Shown here piece after piece: positions 12,601 through 24,314 of a stretch of 64,000 nucleotides of DNA. This stretch comes from Inonotus obliquus (lineage: Eukaryota; Basidiomycota; Agaricomycetes; Hymenochaetales; Hymenochaetaceae): assembly GCA_032164295.1 (NCBI GenBank), contig JAJHTX010000010.1:868001-932000 (forward strand). The letters are read 5' to 3'. The translations under genes were made by a program, and so were the position numbers. Within the stretch, counting starts at the first letter, position 1, and each line of letters opens with the position of its first letter. The notes beneath the pieces were generated by a model, which did not search any database, had not been told where the DNA came from, and was given only the letters and a program-made list of their open reading frames with translations.

Positions 12601-14734
12601 ACTCTTGTGCATACAACGCTTCGGGAAGAAGGCACCGGCGACGTGCATGAAAGTCTTGGAGGGACACACTGACTGGATCAGGGCAGTTGTGTTTTCGCCC
12701 GATGGCAAACGCATCGCGTCGGGCTCCGACGACGGGACGATCCGTATATGGGATGCGGACAGTGGGGAGCTTGTCTCGAAACCGTTTGAGGGGCACACTG
12801 GATATGTACTATCAGTAGCGTTTTCGCCTGACGGGAAGCGCATAGTGTCCGGCTCTGAGGACAAGACGGTCTGCGTTTGGGATGTAAATAGTGGCCAGCT
12901 GGTCGCGGGTCCCTTTGAGGGTCACACAGACTCTGTCAACACTGTCGCATTCTCAGCGGATGGGAGGTGCATCGTGTCTGGCTCCAAAGATACAACTATC
13001 CGCATCTGGAATTCTGTCACAGGCAAGCTGGTCTTAGAGCCATTGGAGGGACACACAGGAGTTGTTTACTCAGTCGTATTTTCGCCTGACGGCAAGCGTG
13101 TAGTCTCCGGCTCTTCCGATGGAACAGTCCGTATATGGGATGCTGACAGTGGGCAACTCGTCGCAATGCTCGAGGGACACACGGACGATGTCAATTCGGT
13201 CGCATTTTCTCCTGACGGCAATCGCGTCGTATCTAGTTCTGGCGATAAGACGATACGCGTATGGGATGTCGAAAGTGGCCAGCAACTCTTGGGCTTCGAG
13301 GGACATAGGGAAAGAGTCTGGTCAGTCGCATTTTCACACGATGGAAAGAGCATTGCTTCCGGCTCTGCGGACAACACAATCTGTATCTGGGACGCCAACA
13401 GCGGGGATCTTGTTTCAGGTCCATTCAAGGGGCACGCAACCGAAGTCAACTCAGTTGCATTCTCGCCAGATGGCAAGCGCGTCGTGTCTGGCTCTTGGGA
13501 TAGAACGATCCGTATCTGGGATGCGGACAGCGGGAAGGTTGACTCCGGCTCATTCGAGGGGCACACTGACTGGATCTTTTCAGTTGCGTTTCACCCAGAT
13601 GGAAGGCGCGTCGTCTCTGGAGATGGAGATGGAACGATTTGTATATGGGACATCGAAAGCGGCCAGCTCGTTTCTGGACCTCTCAAAGGACACACTGACA
13701 CGGTTTACTCAGTTGCGATTTCGCTCGACGGACAACGCATAGCATCTGGCTCAGGGGATAATACTGTCCGTGTCTGGGATACTGAAACTGGCAATCCCGT
13801 TTGCGGACCACTCGAAGGAGAAGCATTCCTCTCAGTAGCGTTTTCGCCCGATGGCAAACGCATCGTCTCCGGTTCTGATGATGGAACAATCCGTATCTGG
13901 GATGCCGTCAGCGGAAAGCTTGTCTTGGGACCTTTGGAGGGACACGCTGATGCAGTTTGGTCTGTTGCGTTCTCCCCAGATGGAAAGCGCGTTGCGTCTG
14001 GTTCGAGCGATAAGACGATCCGGATCTGGGACGCAGACAGCGGCGAGCTCGTCTCAGGTCCTCTTGAGGGGCACACGAGCTATGTTAACTCAGTCGCATT
14101 TTCGCCCGACGGCAGGCACGTTGTATCTGGTTCCGCCGACAAAACAATCCGTATCTGGAACGCTCACACGGGCAAACTGATATTGGGACCGCTCGAGGGT
14201 CACACCAACTCGGTACAATCAGTTGCGTTTTCACCAGACGGCAAGCGCATTGTTTCTGGCTCGTTTGATGAGACCATCCGCGTCTGGGATGCTACCACTG
14301 GTGAACTCCTCTCGGGACCATTCGAGGGACACACCAGCTCTGTACGGTCAGTGGCATTTTCTCCCGATGGAAAATGTGTAGTATCCGGTTCTTGGGACAG
14401 TACGGTACGGGTCTGGAAGATTAGTGACGACGAGACCTCGACAGTGCTCGGCACAACACCTGGAAATAGTTCAGAATGCCCCTTGACAGCGCCTAGCCTG
14501 GAAACATGCGTGATGGACAGGCAGCACTTAGCATCGAGCTGGAAGTTGGCCGAGGATGGATGGGTGCTCGGTACAGGAGGCGAACTACTCGCTTGGATCC
14601 CGGATGATATGCGAACCACCCTGTTATCACCTGGAACAATTAATATTCTCAGTTGTTCATTTCAGACGAAGCTAGATTTTGTGAATTCCCCTTTGGGTGA
14701 AGATTGGTGCAAGGGCTTCCCGAAATCGAGTTGA
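9691..14734 (+). CDS. C2-NACHT-WD40 NLR-type receptor, copy 2 (8 exons, 1560 aa)
   Basis: Paralogue of the 1694-6751 gene with the same exon structure. Introns are 9722-9768, 9905-9952, 10075-10121, 10334-10386, 10438-10490 (GC-AG), 10690-10740 and 12391-12452; phases close to 1560 codons plus stop. The NACHT P-loop is GAAGSGKSAIAL (nt about 11043-11080) and Walker B is VFIILDALDESG (nt about 11331-11366). There are 14 WD40 repeats, but blade 10 (nt about 13800-13930) has lost six bases and its GH dipeptide. The C2-like domain and NACHT are close to copy 1. WD blades differ mainly just after the GHT motif and around the D of the GSxDxT motif. The conserved C-terminal tail (GELLAWIPDDMR) is present. 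A role in nonself or self sensing is inferred from family membership only. Confidence 0.9.
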
Positions 14735-16163
14735 TTTTGACTCCTTAGTACATGTGTTTTTTATGTAGCTGTATGTATCTGTCTTAGCAGCAACTACTTA
14801 TTCATCGTGATTCATCATAGTGTATTTTCAATATTCTACTCCTGCTTTCCACTCACACGGCTGTTGGATCCTTCTTTGTTCCCCATCGATCTGTAGCGAT
14901 ACACGCATATTTACCCTATTGAAGGAAGACTCATTTCAGCGCCTAACGTTCGCTTGCACTCTCCTTTCTCAAGTTTTGAGTGGACCATTTCCGTTTGATG
15001 TCTCTTGATACCTGGTTAAAGTACAAGTTGTGTGTCCTGAGTGCTTTATACATGTTTATTATTGCTTTGCTGCAGGTGGTAGTGCCTGAGGAGGAGGGAG
15101 AAGAGAAGGGCAAGTTGGGAAGCAATCTAAGTTATCGTGGATGGAGATATAAAACAATGTATGCAGGTCCGAAACAGGAACACTCGATGAAACGGCGTAG
15201 GGAAGAGGATACGACCACGATATGCCCGTAGTTCATTCATTTCATTGATACCATTCCATGACATGCAGCTCGAGTAGGGCTTGAAAGCGTACGGATACGG
15301 ATACGCGCATCAAATTCACGTTCATTAAGCATACGACGCGTCTAGGCAGGGTACGGATGCGCAGCGGGCGAGAAACAGAATACGGTCGTATTTACGGTAA
15401 CAAGAAGAATTCATAAGAAAGAAAGAAAGATACATCAAGAATTATTGATCGGGGATGGCTCCGAGACAGACGTACTATGCTTGTCCGAGAGAAAGGATGG
15501 AATCCTCACCAATTTCAATGGTATGTCTGCCAGAAAGTTTCGTGCAGTAAAGTTGCCGGGTCCAGGTGATGGACGTGTCGTTTAGCAGTGTAGCTGGAGA
15601 AGTTCAAATGAGAATGTCACAGTCGTTGTGAGTTGGCAGTGGTGTGAGTAAGGCTGTTCATTACTACAAGAATTCTCTAATCATTGATGATAGTAATACC
15701 TGTATTCTTATCAGTCTGTCACTGATGGCATGATGAGTTGTGTCGCCAGTCCCAGTCCACAGTATCACGTCTCGCTGCCGATGCAAACAAGCAATATTGT
15801 AGTGTACCAAATGCAGCTCGCCTACTATGCAACATCAGTTCTTATCAGCAGCAGACACTACTTGCGAGTACTAGTTCCTCGTACAATCGGTATTCAGCCT
15901 CGCTCAGGGAACAGGAAATCGGTCTCCAGAGTACTTCCCAAGGGACCTGCCAGTGGCGAGGCTTTCCATACATGGTGGCGTTCAACCAGCGCCTCGCAAA
16001 GCACGTTATCTAATTTTGCATGTTTGACATGTACTTTCCCTAGCTGGTAGTTGCCATACTTTGCATCAAGCTACAAGCCATATAAACACCCTCCTTTGGC
16101 CCCAGGTCTCCAATAACACCCCAAGCACCCTCCTATCGATCATCACTGCTTTCCAAGATATCA
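14735..16163. other. Receptor 3' flank, then non-homologous spacer
   Basis: Positions 14735 to about 15240 resemble the flanks of the other receptors. After that the homology stops. A short GAAA microsatellite lies at about 15416-15430. Open frames at 15730-16050 have no recognisable product. A TATA-like element at about 16080-16086 (CATATAAACA) precedes the small gene at 16164. Confidence 0.45.
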
Positions 16164-16430
16164 ATGGGCGTACCAAAACTTTCAGATGCTGAAAAGGAAA
16201 TGAGACAACTTAATATCAATATCCCGTCTTACGCTATTGTCTGTATCATCTCATTTTCTCCAAACTTGAATAGGAGCTAATATACAACTTCAGATGCTAT
16301 AAGGCACGAACACTCGCTTATGGGTTCAGGCGCTACAGTGGAGGATGCTGTTGTAGACCTCTTCGAATGGATTCCAGAGGTGGAGAGGTTGAAACCTCCT
16401 CGGCAATCATCAGTGACATGTCGAGCTTAG
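16164..16430 (+). CDS. Small two-exon gene, predicted 71-aa protein of unknown function
   Basis: I do not recognise this gene. Exon 1 (16164-16242) begins MGVPKLSDAEKEMRQL. A 51-bp intron (16243-16293) has donor GTATCA, a CTAAT branch-point-like element and acceptor TTCAG. Exon 2 (16294-16430) reads …HEHSLMGSGATVEDAVVDLF… and ends …SVTCRA. Phases match. A TATA-like element lies 80 bp upstream, followed by a pyrimidine-rich leader. The protein is acidic, has no signal peptide and probably folds as short helices. It sits in DNA that interrupts the receptor duplication, so it may have arrived with that segment. Support rests on splice-site quality and the amino-acid character of exon 2 only. Confidence 0.45.
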
Positions 16431-17409
16431 AGGGAGCTAGTAGGGCAGAGGTAGATTACGTAGTTCAGCCCCATGTAGCTTATTCTTCTAGGTAGGGATA
16501 TGATATGAGCCGTGCGAATAGAGCGTATTGGCAACGCGTTTGGGGGCTGTGCCTATGGAAATTGGCTAAGGATTTTCTTATTATGGTATGCCGAAGTTCC
16601 GGCGGGCATGTGAATATCCTTAAGCCTGATATAGCAGTTTTGGGATGACACATCACATCTGTGTTGACTGCCCCCCTCCATCTCAGAGCCTTAACTCAGC
16701 CTCTGTCCGTGTAGAGCATAATTTGAACTGAAATACAATGTTTATCTTGCATAAATTTGCATGTTATCCCTGTGTTGAACATTATGATGCTGAATGCATA
16801 GGTAAGCATATCCATAAAAGGCCTAAAGAACTTGCTACCCGGATCTCCTTATGAGGTTTAAGTATATTACGTCAGATTACGTCTCGCCTTAAGGAAAAAC
16901 AAAAAGCCTCCGAACCTTGTTGCCAATACGCTCTAATATCGATTTCAAAAACGCTCCTTTTATCTGGATACCCTGGACATGATAGGGTCCAAAATATCCG
17001 GATTTCAGTAGCCATAGGAATTCTGAGGCTCAAAGTATCCGGATGTGTAACGAGCCTTCCAGACTTTGGCATCGCAAAATTCGGAACAAAATTACATAAA
17101 AGCTGTAAAATAGAAGTATATGTATAGCTGATATCAATGGTTCGCTTATAATATTTATATTATTTGCAATGTGCTAGAGATCATTACATTCGCCATTCCA
17201 AAATTTGTAATGGTGAAACAGCCTTGGTGTCACACTGAGACAGAACGGGCAGGAACTCTGGGATTTTACTATCTAAGAAGAGGGTATGCAGGGTATAGCG
17301 GTTCGCCTATGAGCAGGTCCTAAAATGCTACTTCTAGAATAGGAAGGTTTACGTCATGTGTGATTGACTGATGTAATCGGGATTAAATGTATAAATTGAG
17401 GAGCAGATA
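16431..17409. other. Spacer with a short inverted repeat; no gene recognised
   Basis: A 15-bp sequence (GAGCGTATTGGCAAC) at about 16526 recurs inverted at about 16920, inside wider imperfect similarity. Read outward, both arms encode a peptide resembling RAYWQ…G. This may be a decayed mobile-element fragment, but I cannot name it. The rest shows no coding signal. Confidence 0.35.
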
Positions 17410-19607
17410 AAGGGTAGGATTCCGAACGCCGCATCTTGATTATGGCTGGCGGATACTGCACTTCCGCTCGAGAAAGTTGATACCTTCGCACACAAACATC
17501 TTCTGTACTGGCTCGAGGTCCTCAGTCTGGAGAAATACATTACTCGCGTTGCCGCTACTGTTTGCGTGATGCTTGCATCAGGATTATCTGTCCTTTTCTA
17601 TGCATATCCGTTGACCGACTTCTATGTAGTCCATCCATACAGAGATCTCATCGCTTTTGTGGGCGGCCTATAGACTAGCTAGTGTTTTTGCAGACCCGAT
17701 ATCACAAAGCGCTCCTCACATCTACCTTTCTGCCGTATCTTTCTGGAAAGGTGAATCGCGCGTCGCAGATCACTACTCAAAAACACACCCGGTTAGTGCG
17801 TACAACACTTGGGGAAGAAGATGCCCGCGACCATGAAAGTCTTGAAAGGACACTCTGCCTTGATCAGGGCAGTTGCGTTTTCGCCTGATGGCAGGCGCAT
17901 TGCGTCGGTCTCCGACGACGGGACGATCCGTATCTGGGATGCGGACAGTGGGGAGCTTGTCTCGCGTCCGTTTGAGAGACACGCCGGATATGCACTACCA
18001 GTAGCGTTTTCGCCTGACAGACAGCACATAGCGTCCGGCTCTCGGGCCAAGACGGTCTGCGTATGGGATGTAAACAGTGGCCAGCTGGTCCTTGAGGGTC
18101 ACACAGACTCTGTCAACACTGTCGCATTCTCAGCGGATGGGAGGTGCATAGTGTCTGGCTCCAATGATACAACTATCCGCATCTGGGATTCTGTCACAGG
18201 CAGGATGGTCTTAGAGCCATTGGAGGGATACACAGGAGTTGTTTACTCAGTCGCATTTTCGCCTGACGGCAAGCGTATAGCCTCCAGCTCAGGCGATAAG
18301 ACATTCCGCATATGGGATGCTGATAGCGGGCAGCCTATCTCGGGGTGCGTTTGAGGGACACACGGACAAGATCAACTCAGTCGCAATTTCGCCCGATGGT
18401 GAACGCGTCGTATCCGATTCTGACGATGAGACGATACGCGTACGGGATGTCGACAGTGGCCAGCAACTCTTGGGCTTCGAGGGACACAGTGAAGAGGTCT
18501 AGTCAGTCGTATTTTCACCCGATGGAAGGAGCATTGCTTCTGGCTCTACGGACAACACAATCTGTATCTGGGACGCCAACAGCGGGGATCTTGTTTCTGG
18601 TCCATTCATCAAGCAAAGTCAACTCAGTTGCATTCTCGCCAGACGGCAAGCGCGTCGTGTCCGCTTCTGACGATAGAACGGTCCGTATATGGGATGCGGA
18701 CAGCGGGAGGATCGACTTTGGCTCATTCTAGGGGCATACTGGCTGGATTTATTCAGTTGCGTTTCACCCAGATGGAAGGCGCGTTGTCTCCGGATCGGAA
18801 GATGGAACAATCTGCATTTGGGACTTCGAAAGCGGCCAGCTCGTTTCTGGACCTCTGAAAATGCACGCTGCTGCAGTTCGCTCAGTTGCAATTTCGCTCG
18901 ACGGACGACGCATTACTTCCTGCTCTTGGGATAAAACTGTCCGTGTTTGGGATACTGAAACTGGCAATTCCGTCTGCGGACCACTCGAAGGGCACAATCA
19001 TGGAGTCAACTCAGTAACGTTTTCGCCCGACGGAAAATTCATCGTCTCCGGTTCTTATGACGGAACAATCCGTATTTGGGATGCAGTCAATGGAAAGCTT
19101 GTCTTGGGACCATTGAAGGGACACGCTCAAGCAGTTTTGTCTGTTGCGTTCTCCCCAGACGGAAGGCGCATAGCGTCGGGCTCGAGCGATGAGAAAGTCC
19201 GTATCTGGGACGCGGATACCGGCGAGCTCGTCTGAGGTCCGCTTCGGGGGCACAGGAGCTTCGTTACACCAGTCGTATTTTCTGCCGACGGCAGGCGCAT
19301 AGTATCTGGTTCCGACGATAGAACGATCAGTACCTGGGATGCGGGTACTGGCAAGCTGACTTTGGGACCGCTCAAGGGTCACACCAACTCGGTTCGCTTA
19401 GTGTCACCAAACGGCAAGCGCGTTATTTCTGATGCCACTGATATGACAATCCGGATCTGGGATTCCGACACTGGCGAGCTCCTCCCAGGGCCATTCGAGG
19501 GGCACACTAACCTCGTCTAGTCAGTAGCAATTTCCCCCGATGGGAAATGTGTCGTGTCTGGTTCTTGGGACAAGACAATTCGGGTCTGGAAGATCAATGA
19601 TATTTGA
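17410..19607 (+). pseudogene. NACHT-WD40 receptor pseudogene (5' truncated)
   Basis: Homology to the intact receptors begins abruptly in the last part of the NACHT arm (HKHLLYWLEVLSL at about 17490-17530), with a roughly 30-base internal deletion just before it. The C2 domain and P-loop are absent. All 14 WD40 repeats can still be traced. They are interrupted by a frameshift near 18350 and in-frame stops near 18499 (a TGG position), 18729 (a GAG position), 19235 and 19518. Repeat 7 has lost its GH motif, and repeat 13 is shortened. The conserved C-terminal tail is gone: the last blade runs into a stop at 19605-19607 and then directly into sequence like the far 3' flank of copy 2 (about 15000). 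A tail deletion therefore joined the two. Confidence 0.9.
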
Positions 19608-20382
19608 TTTTTCTTGATACGTGGTTTAGAGTAGTTGATGTGTGTTCTGAGTGCGGTATACATGTATCTTGCTGCTGCGGCTTGCAGTGCCCGAAGAGGA
19701 ACGAGAAGAAGTTAACTGCTCTTCGGGAAGCAATCCTTACTTATCGTGAATGGAGACTTCGTGTCCGATATCAAAAGCAGTAAACCTTTCCAGCCAAGAA
19801 GATGCAGTAGTACGTTTCTGAGAAATGATCAAGCCAACGAAAAGCATTCCATATTCACGAGAATGCAACAACCAAAATATAATCAATGTTGCACAACAAA
19901 CACGACAGTCTCAGTCTAACTAAACTGTCAAACCCCAATTGACAATAACCGAACCAGTACCTCTACCAACTACCAACTCAGACTTCTACTACTATTACAA
20001 AATGCTTAAAAGAAATCACTTTGGTTGAACCATAACAATCAATGAAGGGATGGGATGGATGCAAGTGAGCGGTGAAGTACAATGCCGACGATAAGAATCA
20101 AATAGCAAGATAGATAGCTAAAGAATGTGAGCGAAAGAGCGGAGAAGAAATAAGAGGGGAAAAACAAACCAAATAGACAGATCAGAGGAACCAGTCCTCC
20201 TGACGGACCGAGACGGATGGAAAATGGAAAAGTGATCAACACAGATGTATTAGCCTGCCTTCAAGGCATAGCTTAGCTGGAGCAGAGATTTGGTGAGAGT
20301 GAGAGAGAGGAAGAGAAACGGGAGGTGGAGGCGATAGTGATGGTGTGGATTCGATGGCGGGGCGGAGCGTGAATGAAAGCTC
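19608..20382. other. Spacer between receptor pseudogene and membrane-protein gene
   Basis: There is no gene. The first 150 bases resemble 15000-15150 (flank of receptor copy 2). From about 19790 onward the sequence resembles 7460-8060, which continues into the membrane-protein pseudogene. This is the 3' side of the membrane-protein gene on the minus strand and probably includes its 3' UTR. Confidence 0.5.
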
Positions 20383-23227
20383 TCAATCGCGGTACACCCG
20401 CGGATTGCTCGGCAAACCTGCAAGGCCCGCACGTGGAGGAGATCCTCGCAGACTATGACCAATAGAGCGCACGGAGCCTGACCGAGAAGGCGAGAACCTG
20501 CCAGCACCATAGCTTTCCCGCGATTCAGACGCTGCGCGAACAGATAAGTCACCTTGTACCGCGAGTACGTTAGATTGAGGAACGGAAGCTGGAATTATAT
20601 TGATAGCCGGTAAGTCAGCCGCGCGGGATGACACTGATAAACTTCGTATCAATGTTGATTCCTGCTTCGGTGGCTTCGCTGTCTCATGGAGGGATTTCGA
20701 CCGCTTAGATTGGGGTTTGTAACTGGCGGGAGGCACTTTTGGCATAGGAACAGGAACGTCCGGGACAGCTGGTGTACCCCGCTCCAAATCGGCACTCGTA
20801 CTATTCGAAGTGAAAGCCGAGAACCGGAGGCTCATTTTCCCACTACCAAACTTCGAATTGTCCGATAGCCGGAAAAACGGATTGCGGATGCGAGAAAGCA
20901 GCGAACCTCTCCTGCTCTCATGACCATCATCTGCAGCGGCGCTCGGTGCACTCGTCAGGTCAGAAGATGTGTCGTATCGATGAAGACTCGGCGGCTTAAT
21001 ATCTATGATGCTGATTTCTGAGGGTGGACGCTGTCGCTGTTTCTCGCGATCGTACGTATTAACGCTGTATAGTGGAGGTTTCTCGTCGGAGCTTCGCGTT
21101 TTCTTCAAGGCGCTAGTTCGCTTGTCCGGGAAGTAGACATTGACCGTATTGTTCGAGCGCCGCTTATTCGGGAAGATGACCGGGATGAAGCTTGAGTCGT
21201 CGAAGTGCTCTTCCGTTTTCACTGTGAAATGCGAGGTGATAGAAGTTGGTCAGTCATGGATTCCACCATGCTTTAGATGAGAACGTACAATACTGGGGAA
21301 GACCCTTCCCAAAGTTAATACGGCAGACCACCGCAAGAACGACGGATGCGACAAGCACAACGAATGCCGTTATCGTCAACGTCGCAAAGAACGGGAAGTT
21401 CTGGAACGACCACTTATACAAGACATTCGCAAACATCGAGGTCCATGCCGCGCACAGCGCGAGACCGATGACGAGGAATAGCAATGAACAGACGTGATGT
21501 TCGCGACGAATTGATATCCACCCCTAAGAAAGTGCCGATTGAGTGGTTTAGACTAGAGATCAAAGGACGGATACCGTGACGCACCATTATCACCCATGGA
21601 AACTCAACCTGAGGTGGGAAATCAGAAAACGGAAAAATTATTTGTTTGGGAAAGTGGTCTTAAAACGTACCACACAGGCGATAGTGAAGACTACGCGATA
21701 CGCCGTACTGCCTCTCAGAACACCGTTGCTCAATGCATCGATCCACAAAGCGGAGCCGCAAATGGTGAAAAATGCGGACAGCTGCAGAAACACCGAAAAA
21801 AGCAAAACGTACTAAAGAACCCAAAAGTGAATCAGATTGCGAATGTCTACAAACGGGGTTGGGGAAAAACACTTACACTATACCGCACGGTCATTTTCTT
21901 GCACGCGCCAACGCGATTGAACGTTTGCCGAGCGTACACCTGAAAGAAAACCACCTTCAGCAAGCACGCAATTGTCCAAAAGATTGATTGACATACATTG
22001 AAGAGTTTCAAGGAAAGCCCGAATGAAAAAAGAAGCACGATCACGTTCAGAACCAATATCGGTATCTACGCGAAAACCTTGAGTTGAGGTACCTGATCGC
22101 ATTGGCAACGTCGAACTTACGAAGTAGCTCATGCGACGTATCCAGAAATCCGGTATAACATCAACTCCGCCGCACGTATCGTTGACGATGAGCGATAGAT
22201 ACTGGAACTCGTATCTACCAGTGCGAGAAACTTGGAAGGCGCTCCATGCAGTAGACATCCCATGGGTTATGAGCGCGGCAACCCTGTATGTTCCGTTAGC
22301 AACACGATTTTGGAGTCGGGACCGCAGATGTCTTGGTATCTTACAAATGAGGTATAGACTCGTTGAGGATCTATTTTCGGGTGACGGATCAGAAATCGAG
22401 GAACGCGACGGAAAGGACGATAGGAAACAGGGCAAGCAAGAACACTCCAGACTTACCGTCACGACAGAAATCCCGAGAAGCCAAACCTGGTAGCACAGGA
22501 AGCTGATGTCTTCCCTCTGCGCGTCATGGAGGCTTTAAATCCATGCGTGGTCAGCTTCATACTAAGAAATGACAGCAGATACATACACAATTCCCGGCCA
22601 GTTCAGCGCTTGGATACATCGACCAGACAGTTGTGTCGACTGCCGACCATTGAGTCCTGTTATACTCACCCCGACTACTGCCCCGTCATCAACCGTCGGA
22701 ACTACTGATAAGTCGCGTGATCCGATTCTCGGCGTCAATGCTACTTCCACGGAACGAGCGTTGCGCCTGTTATCATTGTTCTCAACATTCACAATTTCTG
22801 CGTCGCCCCGTGTCTGCGTTGTATTCCCGATGTCAATGCCAGGACCTGCGACTGCCCAGCAGACGCTTTCGAACATATCACCATTCGAAGGTGTCCCAGA
22901 GCAGACAAACAGATTGTCATTGGAGACAAAGGCATACTGCCGTTGCATCTGTGACACTTCAATGATATTCGTGATGGTCTTGCTAGCTGACCTGTTGAAT
23001 GAGAACGCTACTGATTGCAGTGCAATCTGCACTAGGCAATGTGCGATCGCAACGAACATGAAGGCCTTGGTGAACCGCGTGAGGGCGATTCGCTCAAACT
23101 GTAAAACAATGATTGAATCGTGTAAGAAAGTGAAAACGAACAGTGCACACGACCAAAGATAACGACGCACCACAATCTTAAGCCTCTCACCGACGTGAAG
23201 TCGGTTCATAACATGTTTGGCTCGCAT
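20383..23227 (-). CDS. Multi-pass membrane protein, Agaricomycete family of unknown function
   Basis: Exons traceable on the minus strand are: a long first exon (to about 22605) with RRYLWSCALFVF, then the hydrophobic segment FMFVAIAHCLVQIAL, then the conserved luminal-looking motifs LFVCSGTPSNGDMF and ESVCWAVAGPG. Short exons follow with REDISFLCYQVWLLG, ILNESIPHL and VAALITHGMSTAWSAFQ. Further transmembrane exons are near 21950-22050, 21670-21805 and 21254-21470, the last with FGKGLPQY. The last exon (20383-21222) is a serine-, proline- and arginine-rich cytoplasmic tail. I count about seven hydrophobic segments. The family is common in Agaricomycetes as hypothetical proteins; its role is unknown to me. 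Start at 23227 (MRAKHVMNRL) is chosen because the frame further upstream reads a low-complexity pyrimidine-rich leader. The 3' half is duplicated as the pseudogene at 8060-9155. Confidence 0.75.
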
Positions 23228-23289
23228 CCTTGCGCACCTCCCCCTACCACCAACGATCTCTGCCACTCCAAAATGTGCGGGCCAGCCGG

Positions 23290-23400
23290 AAACCCTGAGG
23301 GGGAAAAATGGAAGGAAGGAGAGAAGAGAAAAGGGGAAAAAAAGGAGATAGGAGTTGGGAATGGAGGAGGAGGGATAGAAATGAGAGGGGAAGCCCGAAG
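23290..23400 (-). promoter_or_regulatory. Pyrimidine-rich leader/promoter tract of the membrane-protein gene
   Basis: On the minus strand this is a run of more than 90 bases that is almost entirely C and T (purine-rich as written on the plus strand). It ends about 65 bases upstream of the chosen ATG at 23227. CT-rich tracts near the transcription start are common in fungal promoters. The assignment is by position and composition only. Confidence 0.4.
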
Positions 23401-24314
23401 TGTACCCGCGTAAAGTACCCGCTAGCACCCGTCTCACGCAGTTTGGATTGCTGTAGCAACGGACTCCTCCCGACTAAACAAATGGGATTCATTCCTCCTG
23501 ATATCACAGCAACATGCTATTCGGCTGGCAGTGGATACATGCACGGATTGCAACCTGGTACAAGGCCTCATTGGCCAATGTTTCACCGGATAACAGGTGA
23601 AAACGGCCCTTCCTCTCACTTCCTCCGCACACACAAAAAACACCCTCACGGCTGAAGGGCTGAGATGGATTGAAAGAAATCAATCTTCTTTCGAAAATGG
23701 AACATCAGTGTTTCCACCCCGATGCACTGGTACCTTCGTTTCCCACTCCATCGGTACCCGCCAAGGCTTGCGGCATCTGATTGCCGTTCTTGTATCCGTC
23801 GTTGTGGTACCGATCGGGCGCCGCCTGTTTTTTTTTGCATAAAAATTAATGAGCAGCCACTGGTAGAGCTTCATTTCGTCGAAGAAACATTAAACCGTCT
23901 GATTGGGAAGTGTCTCTCCTACCTGAACCATCTCAAGCTAAGGTACGACTTCAGCAAACCAAGACAAGGGAGGATGCTGGTTAATGCGGTAAGGACACGC
24001 TTATTCTTGATGCATCTGATTTTGCATCCTTGCTGCGTTGCAGTGGTGGCTGGGAGGAAGGCAGTACTACCAGTGCATTTTGAAAATAGATTATATGATC
24101 ATCTAATGATCCCTAATTCCAGCGTATATATGGTCCATCTCAACATCGGTCATAACTCGGTTGCGTATATTCCGAGCAATTTCTTCTTCATCTTTTTGAT
24201 CCTTTCATGGCACCGGGGGTGCAAAAGCATTTGTCAAAATGTGCACGCCAGTATCTTCACAAGGTCAGCAGCCGCAAGACAAAATGACCCAAAGAAGCCT
24301 GGTGCACGCACCCA
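23401..24314. other. Intergenic between the membrane-protein gene and trk1
   Basis: I see no gene. Short open frames at 23430-24300 have no recognisable domain and no coherent splice sites. The right part (24100-24310) is the 3' flank of trk1. Confidence 0.4.

Noticed and set aside
23228..23437. Upstream in-frame ATG at 23437 for the membrane-protein gene
   Set aside because: The extra segment is translated from a pyrimidine-rich tract and has no resemblance to the family, which starts near MRAKHVMNR.
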